Of a stretch of 64,000 nt of DNA, positions 1 through 16,406 are shown in pieces. Both the position numbers and the translations under genes were made by a program. The DNA lies in assembly GCA_020740775.1 (NCBI GenBank), contig JAHEWK010000004.1, positions 1,736,001-1,800,000 on the forward strand, in the 5' to 3' direction. Position 1 is the stretch's first letter; every line of letters begins with the position of its first letter. Origin of the DNA: Ilyonectria destructans (taxonomy: Eukaryota; Ascomycota; Sordariomycetes; Hypocreales; Nectriaceae). The notes below the pieces were generated by a model. The model was not told the origin of the DNA. It did no database searches and worked only from the letters and a program-made list of their open reading frames with translations.

Positions 1-2
1 AG

Positions 3-1298
3 GGTTTACCAAGCCAACTTGAGGAATTGAGAGAATCTGATCTGAAGCTGGCAAGGAAAATCCCCGATATCTCAGGGTTGAACTCCTCAGTTTCGGACCA
101 CGGGAAACGCATCTCAAACCAGAAGACCACGCTAGACACCATGATGGCACAGATTTCCTCATTAAAGTCACTTGTGTCAGAAAGTCCTCGTGACAAGATA
201 CAGCAACTGTTTGAGGATGTCTCGGCAATTCAAAAACGCTTGGACGAGGATAGTGCCAGCACCAACGCCAATCCTATGACGGAGGAAAAGGTGCATGGTA
301 TGCTCAAGTCAGAACTGGCCAACGCAGTGGAAAGACTGAGTGACCCGAACCCGATGACGGAGCAAAAGGTTCGCGACATCTTGAAACCGGAACTTGCCAA
401 CGCAGTCAAAGAGCTGCCCAAGCAGCACACTCCTAGCGCCGAGTCAAACAACATGACGGAGGAAAGAGTACGCCAGATTCTGAAGCCGGAACTCGCCAGT
501 GCAGTGGAAAAAATGTACAAGAAGGAAACTGCCAGCGCAGGGCCAAATCCTGTCTCAGAGGAAATCATGCGTGAGATCTTGAGACAGGGACTCGCTGACG
601 TAAATGAAAGGTTGCTCAAGAAGGAAGTTGCTGTCGCTGGGTCGAACGTCATGACCGAGGACAAAGTGCGCGAGATCTTGAAGCCCGAGCTTGTCAACGC
701 AGCGAAGAAGCTGCATGAGACGGTCAACGGGCGCTTAACCACCGTCGCTGATGGATTGGGCAAATTTATCGATAAAGAGAGACAGGCAAGACTGGAAACT
801 GATGGCAAAGTTAGTACTCTGGCCGACAGCATGTGGTCGCTCCAGAAAGCAGTCGATGAGAGCAAGTCGTCCACTGACGATGTCTCATTATTCCGGAAAG
901 CAGTTGATGAGGCCAAGGCGGACCAGGAAACATGGAAGAATTATACCAGTAACCAGATTCATGAGTATGGCAGGGAAGTTGAGGGGCATAGAAATAGTCT
1001 CTCAACCATAAACAGCCAGGTGGAAGAGCTTCGCGACGAGCTCAGACGAGGATACGAAGGTCACCAGATGCAGCTTGTGCACCTCAGCTCATGGATGAAC
1101 ACGTTCAACACGAGACGGATGTACAATGAGATTGTAGCGCATCTGAACGCAGCGCAGCCGACAGGAGCTAATCTTAATGCCCAGTTGAGGACGCTCTCGG
1201 AACGAATGGACGGGCTGGAAAACCGGGAGGATGAGGGTGGTGTGAAGAAACGCAAGGCGCTGAATGGGAACGCAGTGGTGGTTAACAATAGCCGCTGA
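3..1298 (+). CDS. Repeat-rich coiled-coil protein, 5' end outside window
   Basis: The frame is open from base 3 with no ATG before base 141, and an upstream TTG is not a credible start, so the gene begins left of the window. About 431 residues are visible. The sequence is hydrophilic and heptad-rich (long runs of K/E/L/A), which predicts extended coiled coil. The middle holds five imperfect copies of a unit built around MTEEKVRxILKPELAxAV, annotated separately. The C-terminus ends in a basic patch (GVKKRKALNG) that could be a nuclear localisation signal. I do not recognise the family. Structural, cytoskeletal or nuclear scaffold roles are all possible. It resembles the coiled-coil protein at 33378-34652 only in style and length, not in sequence. 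Confidence 0.7.
   Translation, partial: GLPSQLEELRESDLKLARKIPDISGLNSSVSDHGKRISNQKTTLDTMMAQISSLKSLVSESPRDKIQQLFEDVSAIQKRLDEDSASTNANPMTEEKVHGMLKSELANAVERLSDPNPMTEQKVRDILKPELANAVKELPKQHTPSAESNNMTEERVRQILKPELASAVEKMYKKETASAGPNPVSEEIMREILRQGLADVNERLLKKEVAVAGSNVMTEDKVREILKPELVNAAKKLHETVNGRLTTVADGLGKFIDKERQARLETDGKVSTLADSMWSLQKAVDESKSSTDDVSLFRKAVDEAKADQETWKNYTSNQIHEYGREVEGHRNSLSTINSQVEELRDELRRGYEGHQMQLVHLSSWMNTFNTRRMYNEIVAHLNAAQPTGANLNAQLRTLSERMDGLENREDEGGVKKRKALNGNAVVVNNSR
270..720 (+). repeat. Five tandem ~30-34 codon repeats inside coiled-coil gene
   Basis: Each unit starts N-x-M-T-E-x-K/R-V-R and continues I-L-K-P-E-L-A-N-A-V followed by a variable charged linker. Copies begin near 270, 354, 453, 546 and 648. 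Copy 4 is the most diverged (PVSEEIMREILRQGLADV). The bases differ more than the residues do, so the repeat is old and kept at protein level. Confidence 0.8.
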
Positions 1299-3794
1299 AT
1301 GGAAAGGGTAATATAGGGGGCTTGTCTTGAAGATGGATAGACTTGCTCTAGCGATGGTATATTCGAGGAAGCAAGTCGAGATGGACGTATACGATGGAGA
1401 GCTTGAGTCGGGGTTGGCGTTGGCTTGACAGTAAGTCCCTTGGTGGCTCTGTTGAGAAAGAGTTGAGGAATGGAATGGACGGACGGATTTGGCAGGCATG
1501 GGATATACCCCTAGGACGAAGGCCATGGACATCAAGGCGTCTCGTATGTTTGTAAGACTGACCTGACGGAGTTTTGTATTTTGGTGTCACGATCTGTGCA
1601 TACGGTGGTGATGTAGGATGAAAGGGGGTCGGGCATTAAAGGCGAGGTTTGAGAAGCACCAACTACTGTAAGAGGGGCAAGTTGTGCTTTGCTACCCGGT
1701 AAAGCATCGCGTTTTCCAAGACAAGTCCCCAACTTGAATGAGTCGCGTGCGTGACTGCTGCATGTTTCGGAAAGAGGCAGTGGGCGATTCCTTGAAGCGA
1801 TACATTGTTTGTGAGATACGTAGATGCTGTGAATGGCAACACCCGAGGGAGCTGCGCGAATGAAGTTTGATAAGAGAGTTTCCGGCGCAGACCCAGCGCA
1901 GACCCAGCGCAGATTGAAAGTACAGCATGGCACGTGGGGACACGGGCAGGTCAGGGTGAAGCCGGGGGGAATGGTGAGGGGTTCGTGGCAAACTGGTTGT
2001 GATTTGTGGACTAGGGCGGGCTGAGTGAGAGGTGAGACGGGAGAAGATGACGATTGGGAGAAGCGGATCACGAGCGATGGAGGTGAGGACAAAGCCGTGG
2101 GGGACGAATAATGAACAGCGCACTACTGAAATGGGGGTGTTCTATGATCTCAGGAAGAGACAAGGGTATCAGGAGGAATAGAGTTATCTGTAGGACGATT
2201 GCGGAGCATAGAGTAGTCTTTGTAGCTTTTCTTTCTTTGGTTCGGAAGAATGATTGAACAAGCAATGCTATTGAATGGATGCACACGGAGCGACGGGCCC
2301 CAAGTTCCTCTCACCGGTTTCTTCAACACAACTCTCTTTGTCACTCCAAACCTAATCGCGGACGCGCTTTACGGTGCAACCCGGCCAGGTACGTTGGCCA
2401 ATTCGGACAATTGGCATTACACATGGGATGCATTGTTGCGGATTGTTTTGTACAACAAACGGACAGACAAACAAATAATCGGTGCATGGGCTGCAAGTCT
2501 GCCGCTGCGGGCAGCCAAACGGGCATCGCGTAAAAGTGACGTGACAATAAGGCCGTCCCCGGCGGCGCGCGCCGCATCCGACGGGCGAGAGGCGATCTGG
2601 CGGCGGACGGTGGAGATGGGAAATGGGGGGTAGAAATGGGCATGGAACTGGCGTGGAAATGGTCGTGGAAACAGGCGTGGAATCGGAATCCATGGGCAAA
2701 TAAGTACGTCCATGGACCGATCGATTCGACGAGGGCCGCTAAAACCCGCCAAAACCCGCCGCCACTGCACCAACTCACCAAGTGCCATGGCAGTTCCGGG
2801 ACAGATGTTTGGGAATCTGGTAATAGTCCGGAGGTCCAAGGGGCAGCAGATCCACCGGCATACAGTACCGCGACGGACGCATCCCTACTGCAGCGCTGGC
2901 TGGCAACACTGGAGTATAGGCTGGAGTTTGCCCCTGTAGCCGCTGTAGAGCCCTGCCAAGTCTGCTGTGCTTATGCTTATCCCCCTTGTCCCGTCGCAGT
3001 CTCCAGGGAAAATAGGGACCTACCAGTAGGCTACCGCTCAGCCAGGTCAGGCCCAGTCAAGCACAACACCACCACCACCACCGCAAACACACGCCTACGC
3101 ACGCACGCCCTCACTGCCCGTCTCCCTCCCTCAGGCTTCGGTTCCCTTGGCTTGCTCCACGCCCACTCCTCCCACTCCCACTCCCCTACTCTCTCCAATC
3201 CCACTACTCCCACTACTCCCAATCGCACTCCCTCGCCCACACGCCGACACGCCGTTCCTCCGCAAACGAGCCTCCATCTCCCGACTCCTCTGCTCGTCGC
3301 ACATCGCCATTGCCGGGCCTCGGACAGAGCTTTTGGGCTCTGATCCACTGCCTCTTCTCAGCGTCTTTCAGCGCCCTCCGCGACCCAAGCCCGACTCTCG
3401 TTGACGACGTGCCGGTGTCCCTCCGCGGTTCGCGCTCCGCTTCTTTGTTCCGCCAGCCGCCCTCACCCTCTTCTCACCATCGCCATCACCTTCGACATCA
3501 ACCATCTCCCGCGCGTCCGCCCCTGCGACTTTCCCGATCATACATCCTCCTCCTCCATCTCCAACATATCGCGTTTCCGCCTTCGCGTTTTCCCTCTCCC
3601 TATCGCGCCATCGCCACCGCCTCACCACCGCCCTCGTCGCCAAGTCGCCAGTCGCCTGCGGCATCCTCGCCCATTGTCGTCGCGTCCCGGCATCCCTGGC
3701 TGCTCTGCGTCCCCCGCCGCGTCGCTTGCCTCACCCAACAGCCCGATCAGTCACACCCGTCCTCGTCCTCCCGGCATGCCCACGTCCACGAACA
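1299..3794. other. Intergenic, no credible gene; C-rich leader of next gene
   Basis: No open frame here has protein-like composition or splice support. Visible items are a tandem pair of GCGCAGACCCA near 1895-1916, a CRE-like GTGACGTGAC at about 2537, the 10-bp palindrome GGCGCGCGCC near 2563, and GCTAAAACCCGCCAAAACCC at about 2740. The last reappears in opposite orientation near 24.8 kb. From about 3060 to 3790 the strand is strongly C/T-rich with repeated CCCACTACTCC runs, typical of a long pyrimidine-rich leader before a filamentous-fungal gene. Confidence 0.6.
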
Positions 3795-6236
3795 ATGGAA
3801 GCTGCGGCGAAAAAGGTCCAGTTGCTCACCCAGCGCATCTTGCCCGAGAAGCCCCATCATCTGTCGTACTCCCCCGACTGGCGATACCGCATCCCTGCCG
3901 ACGACCACAAATCCAAACACTTTGAGGAATGGGAAAACACCCGTTTGCAATACACCACCCTCGTTTCAGAGGCAGATCGTGGTGTCCTCCTTACTAGATC
4001 CTACTACGACATGCGTGTCGAACCCCACAAGCCTGTCCCGAGAGAGGTCAACATCCTCTCCAAGGCCGGGGGCGAGAAGAAGAAGTTGTCTCTCAGCGAC
4101 TACAAGAATAAAAAGACCCCTGGTGTCACCTCCGAGACCACCCCGGAGCCCCCAAGTTCCAAGAAGCGGGATCGAGATCTTGATCGCGCACATGGAGACT
4201 TGAAGCCCCTGTCTGAGATGAGGAAATCAGACGCCTACCGTGGAAGGGAAAACTCCCATTCCATCGATCCGAAGCCACCAAAACCTCGCGAGAACATCGT
4301 TGACATGAGGTATGCCAAATCAATCATGCTCCAAGCCCAGGAGCCTCCCTCGCTGACCAGCAGTAGGCTCCCTCCGAAACCACCCACGAAAGCGTCCCTC
4401 CCTCCCCGACCCATGTCGCCGCCGGACAGCAGGAAGCGCATGGCCGACCCCGATGACGATCACCGATCGCAGAAACGTTCACGACCAGACCCCAGTCGGA
4501 CTTCCGACGACCGGTCGCGATCGCGCGACGAACCCCCACGTCGCAAGGACCGAGATTCGCTCGCGCCCTCAGATTATCCTTCCCAGCGGGACTCCAAACC
4601 CTCCGCATCGTCCTCGCTCCTTAACGGCCGGTCCAGTCTGAAGGGCTCGACAGCCACCGCCCGTAACCCCTCGCCCGCGGGACGCGCGCGCGGCGATTCG
4701 CTCAATGGAGCTCGTCCCAACGCCTCGGGCAGCACAAAGAACACCCCCACCAAGCCCGACGGAACTTCGCGGCCATCAGTCCCACCCTTGTTGTCGCCGT
4801 TGCACTTGAATCTGGATGGCCGCGACGGCGCAGATCGGGTGGAGAGGAGAAAGGCACGCGAAGACGCCGTGGACGGCACAAGGCCGACAAAGCCCAAGAA
4901 GCAAGAAGAGCCTCCTCGGATTAAGAGAGAGAAGTCTCCATTGCCGGTGCGAATGCCTGCGCTGCTATCGCCCACACTCCCACCTCTGGTGGAGGCCGAA
5001 CTGTCCAAACGAGTGAAACTGGATGCCAAGTTGGAAGCCAAGCTGGACACCAAGCTGGATACCAAGTCAGACGCCAAACCTCGGGACGACAGAGACAGGG
5101 AGGAGCGAACCGAGCGACGGAGTGAAGAACGCCTTAAGGAGGAAAGAACAGCCTCCGCGACGGCCAGGAAGGCGCCTGTGGAGCAGGATGAGGATGATTC
5201 GGGCGGGAAGGAGAAACGGAAGAGTCTGATTGTGACGCTATACATCTCCAAGCGCATCAGACAATCGGTCAAACGCTACCTTGCATTGCCACCGCGAAAG
5301 GAACCATCACGACGAGAACGATCCGTCAGCATTGAGCCACCCCCTGCGCAGGCAAAGAAGCGTCCCGTCAGCACGACCGAAACGATTGTGGATTCAATAT
5401 CCGTCAAACGACCGCGAACATCCTCCATATCTGCCTCGTCTCGACTCCCACCACCTCCCTCGACCCCTTCCAAGAAGGGCACCACGGCCATGTCGCGGGT
5501 CAGCTCCAACAACTCCCAGGTCCATACCCCTGGCGATCCAGTCACGGCGACTCCCTCAGCGCCTGCATCTTCAGAGCGGCCTCTGGTTAACGGCACAGAT
5601 GCCCCCCGGGCGGACAAGGCCGAGATCCGGGCCAACTTCGATAAACAGAGCCGATATTCTAACATGGGTCGGCGCCTCAAACATAACGGGGACGTGGCGA
5701 TGAAGCGGTCCAGCCAAGCTAATGGCAGCGCACAACACCGTGAATCGGGTGTAAAGCTGGGCTATGTTCTTACTGTGGAGAGTATCATCGCCTTCATGAC
5801 AAGCTTCCAGGCACTCAATGTGGGCCGTGGCCTTTCTGGGAAGGCATGCGACCCGGCGAGTTGGGAGAGTCTGTTCCCGTTGATGGAATTCCTGCAAAAG
5901 GAGATGCGGCGACTTGACATGCGGCGGTACCAGCCGCTGTACGCCCTGATTCTGATGCTGCAAGCCGTGTCCGTTGAGGAAGTGGTCAAATGCTACGGCA
6001 CGTTCGAGAACCCAGCTGCCCACATCTCCATCCAGGATCTCATTCGTCATGAACGCAACCGAGCTCGTCTCTGGCCTCTCGTCCGCGAGGCCAATGACAA
6101 CATCGAATCATCTTCCCTCCGCGCTTCGATAAGCCCATGGTCTTCCCTCGACGAGATCTCCGGTGCCTCCATGCGCATTCTCCGCCACTGGTGCGCCGAC
6201 GAGAACGTGGACTGGTCCCCCGAAGTTACCCTCTAG
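3795..6236 (+). CDS. Large disordered nuclear protein, ELL-binding/AFF-like candidate
   Basis: Single-exon gene of 813 residues. I start it at ATG 3795 (MEAAAKKVQLL), because the conserved-looking N-terminus begins there and the in-frame ATG at 3726 lies in leader-like sequence. Residues ~1-90 form a compact block (LSYSPDWRYRIPADDHKSKHFEEWENT as its core). A KKLSLSDYKNKK element follows near residue 98. About 500 residues of R/S/P/K-rich disorder come next, with a four-fold KLD/EAKLDTKLDTK run near 430. A folded, helical C-terminal domain occupies ~654-813 (from KLGYVLTVESIIAF to the end). This architecture, a disordered hub ending in a helical C-terminal homology domain, resembles AFF/ELL-binding proteins of elongation complexes. 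That assignment is an inference by shape and weak motif memory. Another chromatin or RNA-processing scaffold is possible. Confidence 0.8.
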   Translation: MEAAAKKVQLLTQRILPEKPHHLSYSPDWRYRIPADDHKSKHFEEWENTRLQYTTLVSEADRGVLLTRSYYDMRVEPHKPVPREVNILSKAGGEKKKLSLSDYKNKKTPGVTSETTPEPPSSKKRDRDLDRAHGDLKPLSEMRKSDAYRGRENSHSIDPKPPKPRENIVDMRYAKSIMLQAQEPPSLTSSRLPPKPPTKASLPPRPMSPPDSRKRMADPDDDHRSQKRSRPDPSRTSDDRSRSRDEPPRRKDRDSLAPSDYPSQRDSKPSASSSLLNGRSSLKGSTATARNPSPAGRARGDSLNGARPNASGSTKNTPTKPDGTSRPSVPPLLSPLHLNLDGRDGADRVERRKAREDAVDGTRPTKPKKQEEPPRIKREKSPLPVRMPALLSPTLPPLVEAELSKRVKLDAKLEAKLDTKLDTKSDAKPRDDRDREERTERRSEERLKEERTASATARKAPVEQDEDDSGGKEKRKSLIVTLYISKRIRQSVKRYLALPPRKEPSRRERSVSIEPPPAQAKKRPVSTTETIVDSISVKRPRTSSISASSRLPPPPSTPSKKGTTAMSRVSSNNSQVHTPGDPVTATPSAPASSERPLVNGTDAPRADKAEIRANFDKQSRYSNMGRRLKHNGDVAMKRSSQANGSAQHRESGVKLGYVLTVESIIAFMTSFQALNVGRGLSGKACDPASWESLFPLMEFLQKEMRRLDMRRYQPLYALILMLQAVSVEEVVKCYGTFENPAAHISIQDLIRHERNRARLWPLVREANDNIESSSLRASISPWSSLDEISGASMRILRHWCADENVDWSPEVTL

Positions 6237-8654
6237 AATAGCGGCGATGACGGTGGCTCGGAAAGCCACACAAACTAGACAGGGCCCTCCCTGTCGGGGC
6301 GTGTCCCGGTGTTCTACTAGCTCACACACACACTATCACGACGAAGGAAGACGAAAGAGGCTTCACACCCATGTATTATGACTACTACTGCTACCAACAC
6401 CATACCGCAGCCACGTCCTCGCCGATGCCGAGAGCATCTCGGACGAACCAAGCAGCTCGCTGACCCAAGCGATCTCTACCCGTCCTGTCAAACGCTGGCA
6501 ACAGTCCAACGATATCCAGGTATCAGATGCAACAGGGTTACAACACGAGAGCTTGGAGGGTAGTGGTTGGAACCAGGACGCAGGACCCGGATCATACTGA
6601 CCGGAGGCGTTTTTTATTCAATTTTTGTCTTTTGCTTACCATCGACATCATCAATTGTGCTTTCCTTTTTTTCTCGACATTTTTTGTCCGGCTTTAGCCC
6701 ACGAGACGTTGTACAATGATATCCCCGGATCAAACGGAAACCGTTTATTCGTTTTGCTTTTAGGGGACAGGGTAAAAGGAGACAGGGGGTTCGGAAGGGC
6801 AAACTAGGATCCAGGGAGGGAATATTGGGATATGGTTATCCAGTAGGGCTGCTGATGGGAGGAAGGGAAAGGATTCCGAATTCAGGAGACAGGTACCGAC
6901 AGAGAGAGAGGGAGAGAGAAAGAGAGAGGCAGAGAGAAAGGAAAAGAAGAGATCGAAAGAAGCAAATGTGAACATGATCATATTCATCCACGTGGAGTCC
7001 AAGAGGTGTACTCGATCGTGATCCGGCCAGAGTATTCCCATTAATGAAGGCAAAACTTGTCAGCAGGGGCTGGAACCTGAGACACAGTGCTGCTACTTAC
7101 TTTAGCTTGGCTCATAATAATCGATGAGCTGAGCAGGGTTGGTGAATGGCAGTTGGGGTTGAATTGAGAAAGGCCGTCTTTTAGTTCCGACAAGAGTCCG
7201 TTCCGTGATTGTCTACAGTCTGCATTGAATGTGTCTACTTAAAACCAGCTCTCGAGATCTGTTTCTCCCTCCTTAAAGCCAATGACCCAACAAGACGATG
7301 AACGATCCAGGAATGATGTGCCTGGATGGTGCTAAACTCCGCCGCCGACAATGAGAGAGTGTGTTCTATTTGCATGCATTGGATACACGACAGAGAGATT
7401 GGACTATGCCAACAAGTGGTTTTAATATGCAATCAAACAACATATCGTGTTGTAAACAATAACCGAGAGGTAATCTTTTCAAGACACTGGGTGTAGCGGC
7501 TCGCCACGCAGGGAACAGCAAAGAATGAGAAAGGTACAGTGAACTCATACAATAGCCAGTCTTCCAAATGTGGGTAGCTAGCCGCGAGGTTGTGCAAGAT
7601 TTACCATTACGTGGCGATAGCAGGGTTCTCCGTCGAGGGCTACTAAAGCGACTACACAATGACTTGCAAACTCCGCAGTAATAACGAGCACACCTTAGAC
7701 CAGATGGAGCGGACCTATCTTAGGTATGATAAGGTCGCTCGTTGCTCTTACAAATGGCCGGCGCGATACTTATCTTATGCTATAATGGGGTGAGTAGCAG
7801 AGTTTTTGAGACCAATGGACATTGTAGCAGAGAAGGCAAAGATAAGGAGTATGCGTTGAAGATCCCATTTGTGGCAGAGCCTGTAAGCGGTTCTACTAGG
7901 TCAATTTTCTTGAGGCTATTATACGCTTTCTCATCGCGACGAAGGATAATAAGAGGTTCTAGTGCCAATCGCCACCACCAGTCTTGTTCGTATGCACTTC
8001 GATGTAGGCAAAGCGGTACGAGACGCGAAGATGAGCGATAGTAGAAAGGGAGATGGGCTGTGGCAAGGAAGTTGAGGTTAAAGCAGAAGTGGAAGTGAAA
8101 GCCAAATAAAAGGACCGGTACAAGAAGTGATTGTGATATAAGACGAACGAATCAAAAATATTTATTGTACAATCATATCTGTTTTTAGTAGTATTATTGG
8201 GGGCTTTAGAAGTGCTGTCAATTTCTACATGCTTTCAGTGCATTTTGGGAACGTGTGGAGGTATGGGAGCTCACAGCCGTGTCTATCATCCACGACACAG
8301 CAAGCTTAGTCTACATCTACAATAAAGCACAGCACAGCCAGGCACGGGTAAAGCCGTCATGTCACAAAATACAGAGGAGCAAGTTTCATTTAGGAGGGAT
8401 GGATCTATTTTTTGTCCACGGCTAGACTAACAGCACTATGCCTAGCATGTAGGCCGACGTAGCTAGGAGAAGCAAGAACTCGTTACACCCTCCTCCGGAC
8501 AATCTCCCAAGTTGAGGATTTGGTATTTTTTATCTTGGTCATTAACAACGCACGCAGCCAATGCATGGTGGCATTCGGCGGCGGCGAATTAGGTGTTTTG
8601 TTTTCTTGGTGGTGGGTTGGTAGGTGAGTGTAGAGCCCCGTAAGCTATTTACAT
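6237..8654. other. Intergenic between two convergent genes, no gene seen
   Basis: This 2.4 kb lies between the stop of the 3795 gene and the stop of GAPDH, which converge. It contains a purine-rich GA microsatellite at about 6900-6950 and an AT-rich stretch at about 8100-8230. Open frames are short and lack protein-like composition. Both UTRs and possibly non-coding transcripts would fit here, but nothing specific is recognisable. Confidence 0.55.
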
Positions 8655-14448
<5,794 letters not shown>

Positions 14449-15855
14449 TCACACAAAGGCCCCAGCCCGCGGCGTCCACTCCCGTCCCTCCTCCACAGCT
14501 CGGAACTCGACCGACCCTTCTGCAAAATACCCGGCTTCCTGCCAGGCCTTCATCGCCGCCCCATCAAACGGTCCCTGCTTGGCGCCCTCGTCACGCCCGT
14601 CTGTCCACCGGAACTCCCACATAGTTCCCGGCTTCACCGCATCATCCCCAATCCGGTCGGCATCCGCATGCACCGTTTCCGGTTCGACCCATTCCTCCCC
14701 GGTCTCTTTGCGATATTCCCGGACAAGCAGTTCCCGTTCTTGGTCGTAAATGTCTTCGTAGTCCCGGCTGAGTAGTTTGTCGGCGGCTTCTGTGATGGCG
14801 TCGATCGATTCCTTTACCCGTGTCTGTTCCGGAGTCTGGCTGCTTTCGCCATCCACCTCCATTCCCTCGGCACCCTTGTTCATCTTCTTGAGCTTCCACT
14901 TGGGGATCTTCTTGGTTTTAGGTTGACTCTTGCCAAGCCGGGCCAGCGCCTCGAGAGGTGTCTCGGTCCTCTCCAACCGGAGGATTAGCGTCTTGAGAAG
15001 CTCCGACACCAAGACTTCGTCGTCTTGCATGCGTTGCTTCCGTGCCTCTGCCTCACGTTTTGCGTGCGCATCTGCCGCCTTCTTCATCTCCTTTTTGCTG
15101 AGTCCCTCCAACCAGCTGTCGTGAACTGCATCGGGATCTCCTGCCTTGCGCACGTAGTTGCCTTGCTGATCAAATTGGCCTTCCTCCATTTCTGCCTTCA
15201 AATTGAAGGCTTCCACTTTAGGGGCATTCTTCTTAAGTCCACCTGCGCCAACCTCTTCATCCAGGCCCTCCTCTTGGAGCGCGAGGTCAACTTCCACCTC
15301 ATCGTCACTGCTCAGTTCGTCTAGTCGGATTTGGCCTCCAGTTTTGCTGTTGAGATCTTGACCGTCAATCTGCTCGACATCGAGGAAACGAACATCCTTC
15401 TTTTTGCGGCCAGACTTATCAAAGTCGCCATTCTCAGAGGCTGCCTTGCCTCCCTCATCATCATCCACCGCAAACATGTCGTCGTCGTCGTCGTCATCAT
15501 CGCCACCAGCCGCTTTTCCAGAGGAGGCATTGTTGGCGTTGTAGTTGTCCAATTGATCCATAATGTTCACGTTGCCCTTCTTGCGACCCTGGGCGCGAGC
15601 ATTGATGTTCTCATTGTCTGAATCACTATCGTAGCCGTCGAGGTTTACAGCACCTCGCTTCGTAGCGCCGGTACCGCCAATGACATCGGCATCGAGAATG
15701 GCGTCGTCTTCTCGGGCATCGGGGGCCAAGATCGAGGGGTTGCGTACGTCGAACTTGGCCCGCTTGATGTCGGTCATCTCGTCGTCGTTGTGATGGGTGC
15801 GCGCAAAGTTCTCTCCGGCTCGCTTGGGCCGCGCCGCAGAGTGCCGTGAAGCCAT
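14449..15855 (-). CDS. lin1: GYF-domain U5 snRNP protein, Lin1/CD2BP2 homologue
   Basis: Intronless, 468 residues. The N-terminus (MASRHSAARPKRAGENFART) and the acidic, low-complexity first half match the CD2BP2/Lin1 family of U5 snRNP-associated proteins (yeast Lin1/Snu40). The C-terminal ~55 residues form the GYF domain, which binds proline-rich ligands. They contain WEFRWTDG, then GPFDGAAMKAWQEAGYF and a final EW before the end. These proteins dock to the U5 particle before tri-snRNP assembly, in the nucleus. A poly-Asp run lies at residues ~120-130. The gene is divergent from UFD1 across 551 bp. Confidence 0.9.
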   Translation of the reverse strand: MASRHSAARPKRAGENFARTHHNDDEMTDIKRAKFDVRNPSILAPDAREDDAILDADVIGGTGATKRGAVNLDGYDSDSDNENINARAQGRKKGNVNIMDQLDNYNANNASSGKAAGGDDDDDDDDMFAVDDDEGGKAASENGDFDKSGRKKKDVRFLDVEQIDGQDLNSKTGGQIRLDELSSDDEVEVDLALQEEGLDEEVGAGGLKKNAPKVEAFNLKAEMEEGQFDQQGNYVRKAGDPDAVHDSWLEGLSKKEMKKAADAHAKREAEARKQRMQDDEVLVSELLKTLILRLERTETPLEALARLGKSQPKTKKIPKWKLKKMNKGAEGMEVDGESSQTPEQTRVKESIDAITEAADKLLSRDYEDIYDQERELLVREYRKETGEEWVEPETVHADADRIGDDAVKPGTMWEFRWTDGRDEGAKQGPFDGAAMKAWQEAGYFAEGSVEFRAVEEGREWTPRAGAFV

Positions 15856-16406
15856 GTTCTGCGTAGAGCTCTGTGAGATTGTAGATCTCGGTTTCCTTTG
15901 GGTGAGTCGAATTCTCGTCGATGTTGATGCTTTGATTCACCAGCGCATTTGGATTTCGTGACGGAGCTAGGTTTGCCTCGAGGAGCTTGGACGTCAACTG
16001 TGGGCAAATGCGCTGCGCTGGTTGGGCCAACCCTTTTTTTTAGGCGGTCACCCGCTGTAGCCTGGGGACTCATCCTCTGAGGCGACTTAGCTTCCAGGCC
16101 TGCCAAACTGCGTCATCCAAGAGCTGCCTTTTTGCCTGCCTCCACCCCCCACGTCGACCTCTCTGGACAACTTCAACCTGCATCGCTGGAGCTCTCTCCA
16201 TCCGACACTGTACAACCACCCACCACCAACGACCAGCACCCCGCATCTCAGCCAAATCACAGTATCCAGGAGCATCGCTGTACCTGTCTACAGCATCGCA
16301 CACAGCATCCACAGCCCAGGTCCTCTGCAGACCGCTAACGCATCCACGGATCTCACCCCGCGATACCACACGATCATCCACTCTACACCCATAGGTCGCC
16401 GTCAAC
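15856..16406. promoter_or_regulatory. Shared divergent promoter region, lin1/ufd1
   Basis: 551 bp between two divergent start codons. No open frame here is protein-like. The sequence must hold both 5' leaders. No specific factor site can be assigned by eye. Confidence 0.5.

Noticed and set aside
2636..3343. 235-codon frame in the C-rich leader of the 3795 gene
   Set aside because: Runs of T/P/H from pyrimidine-rich DNA; no conserved pattern.
7742..8041. 99-codon frame in the intergenic region left of GAPDH
   Set aside because: No homology pattern, weak start context, surrounded by stop-rich sequence.
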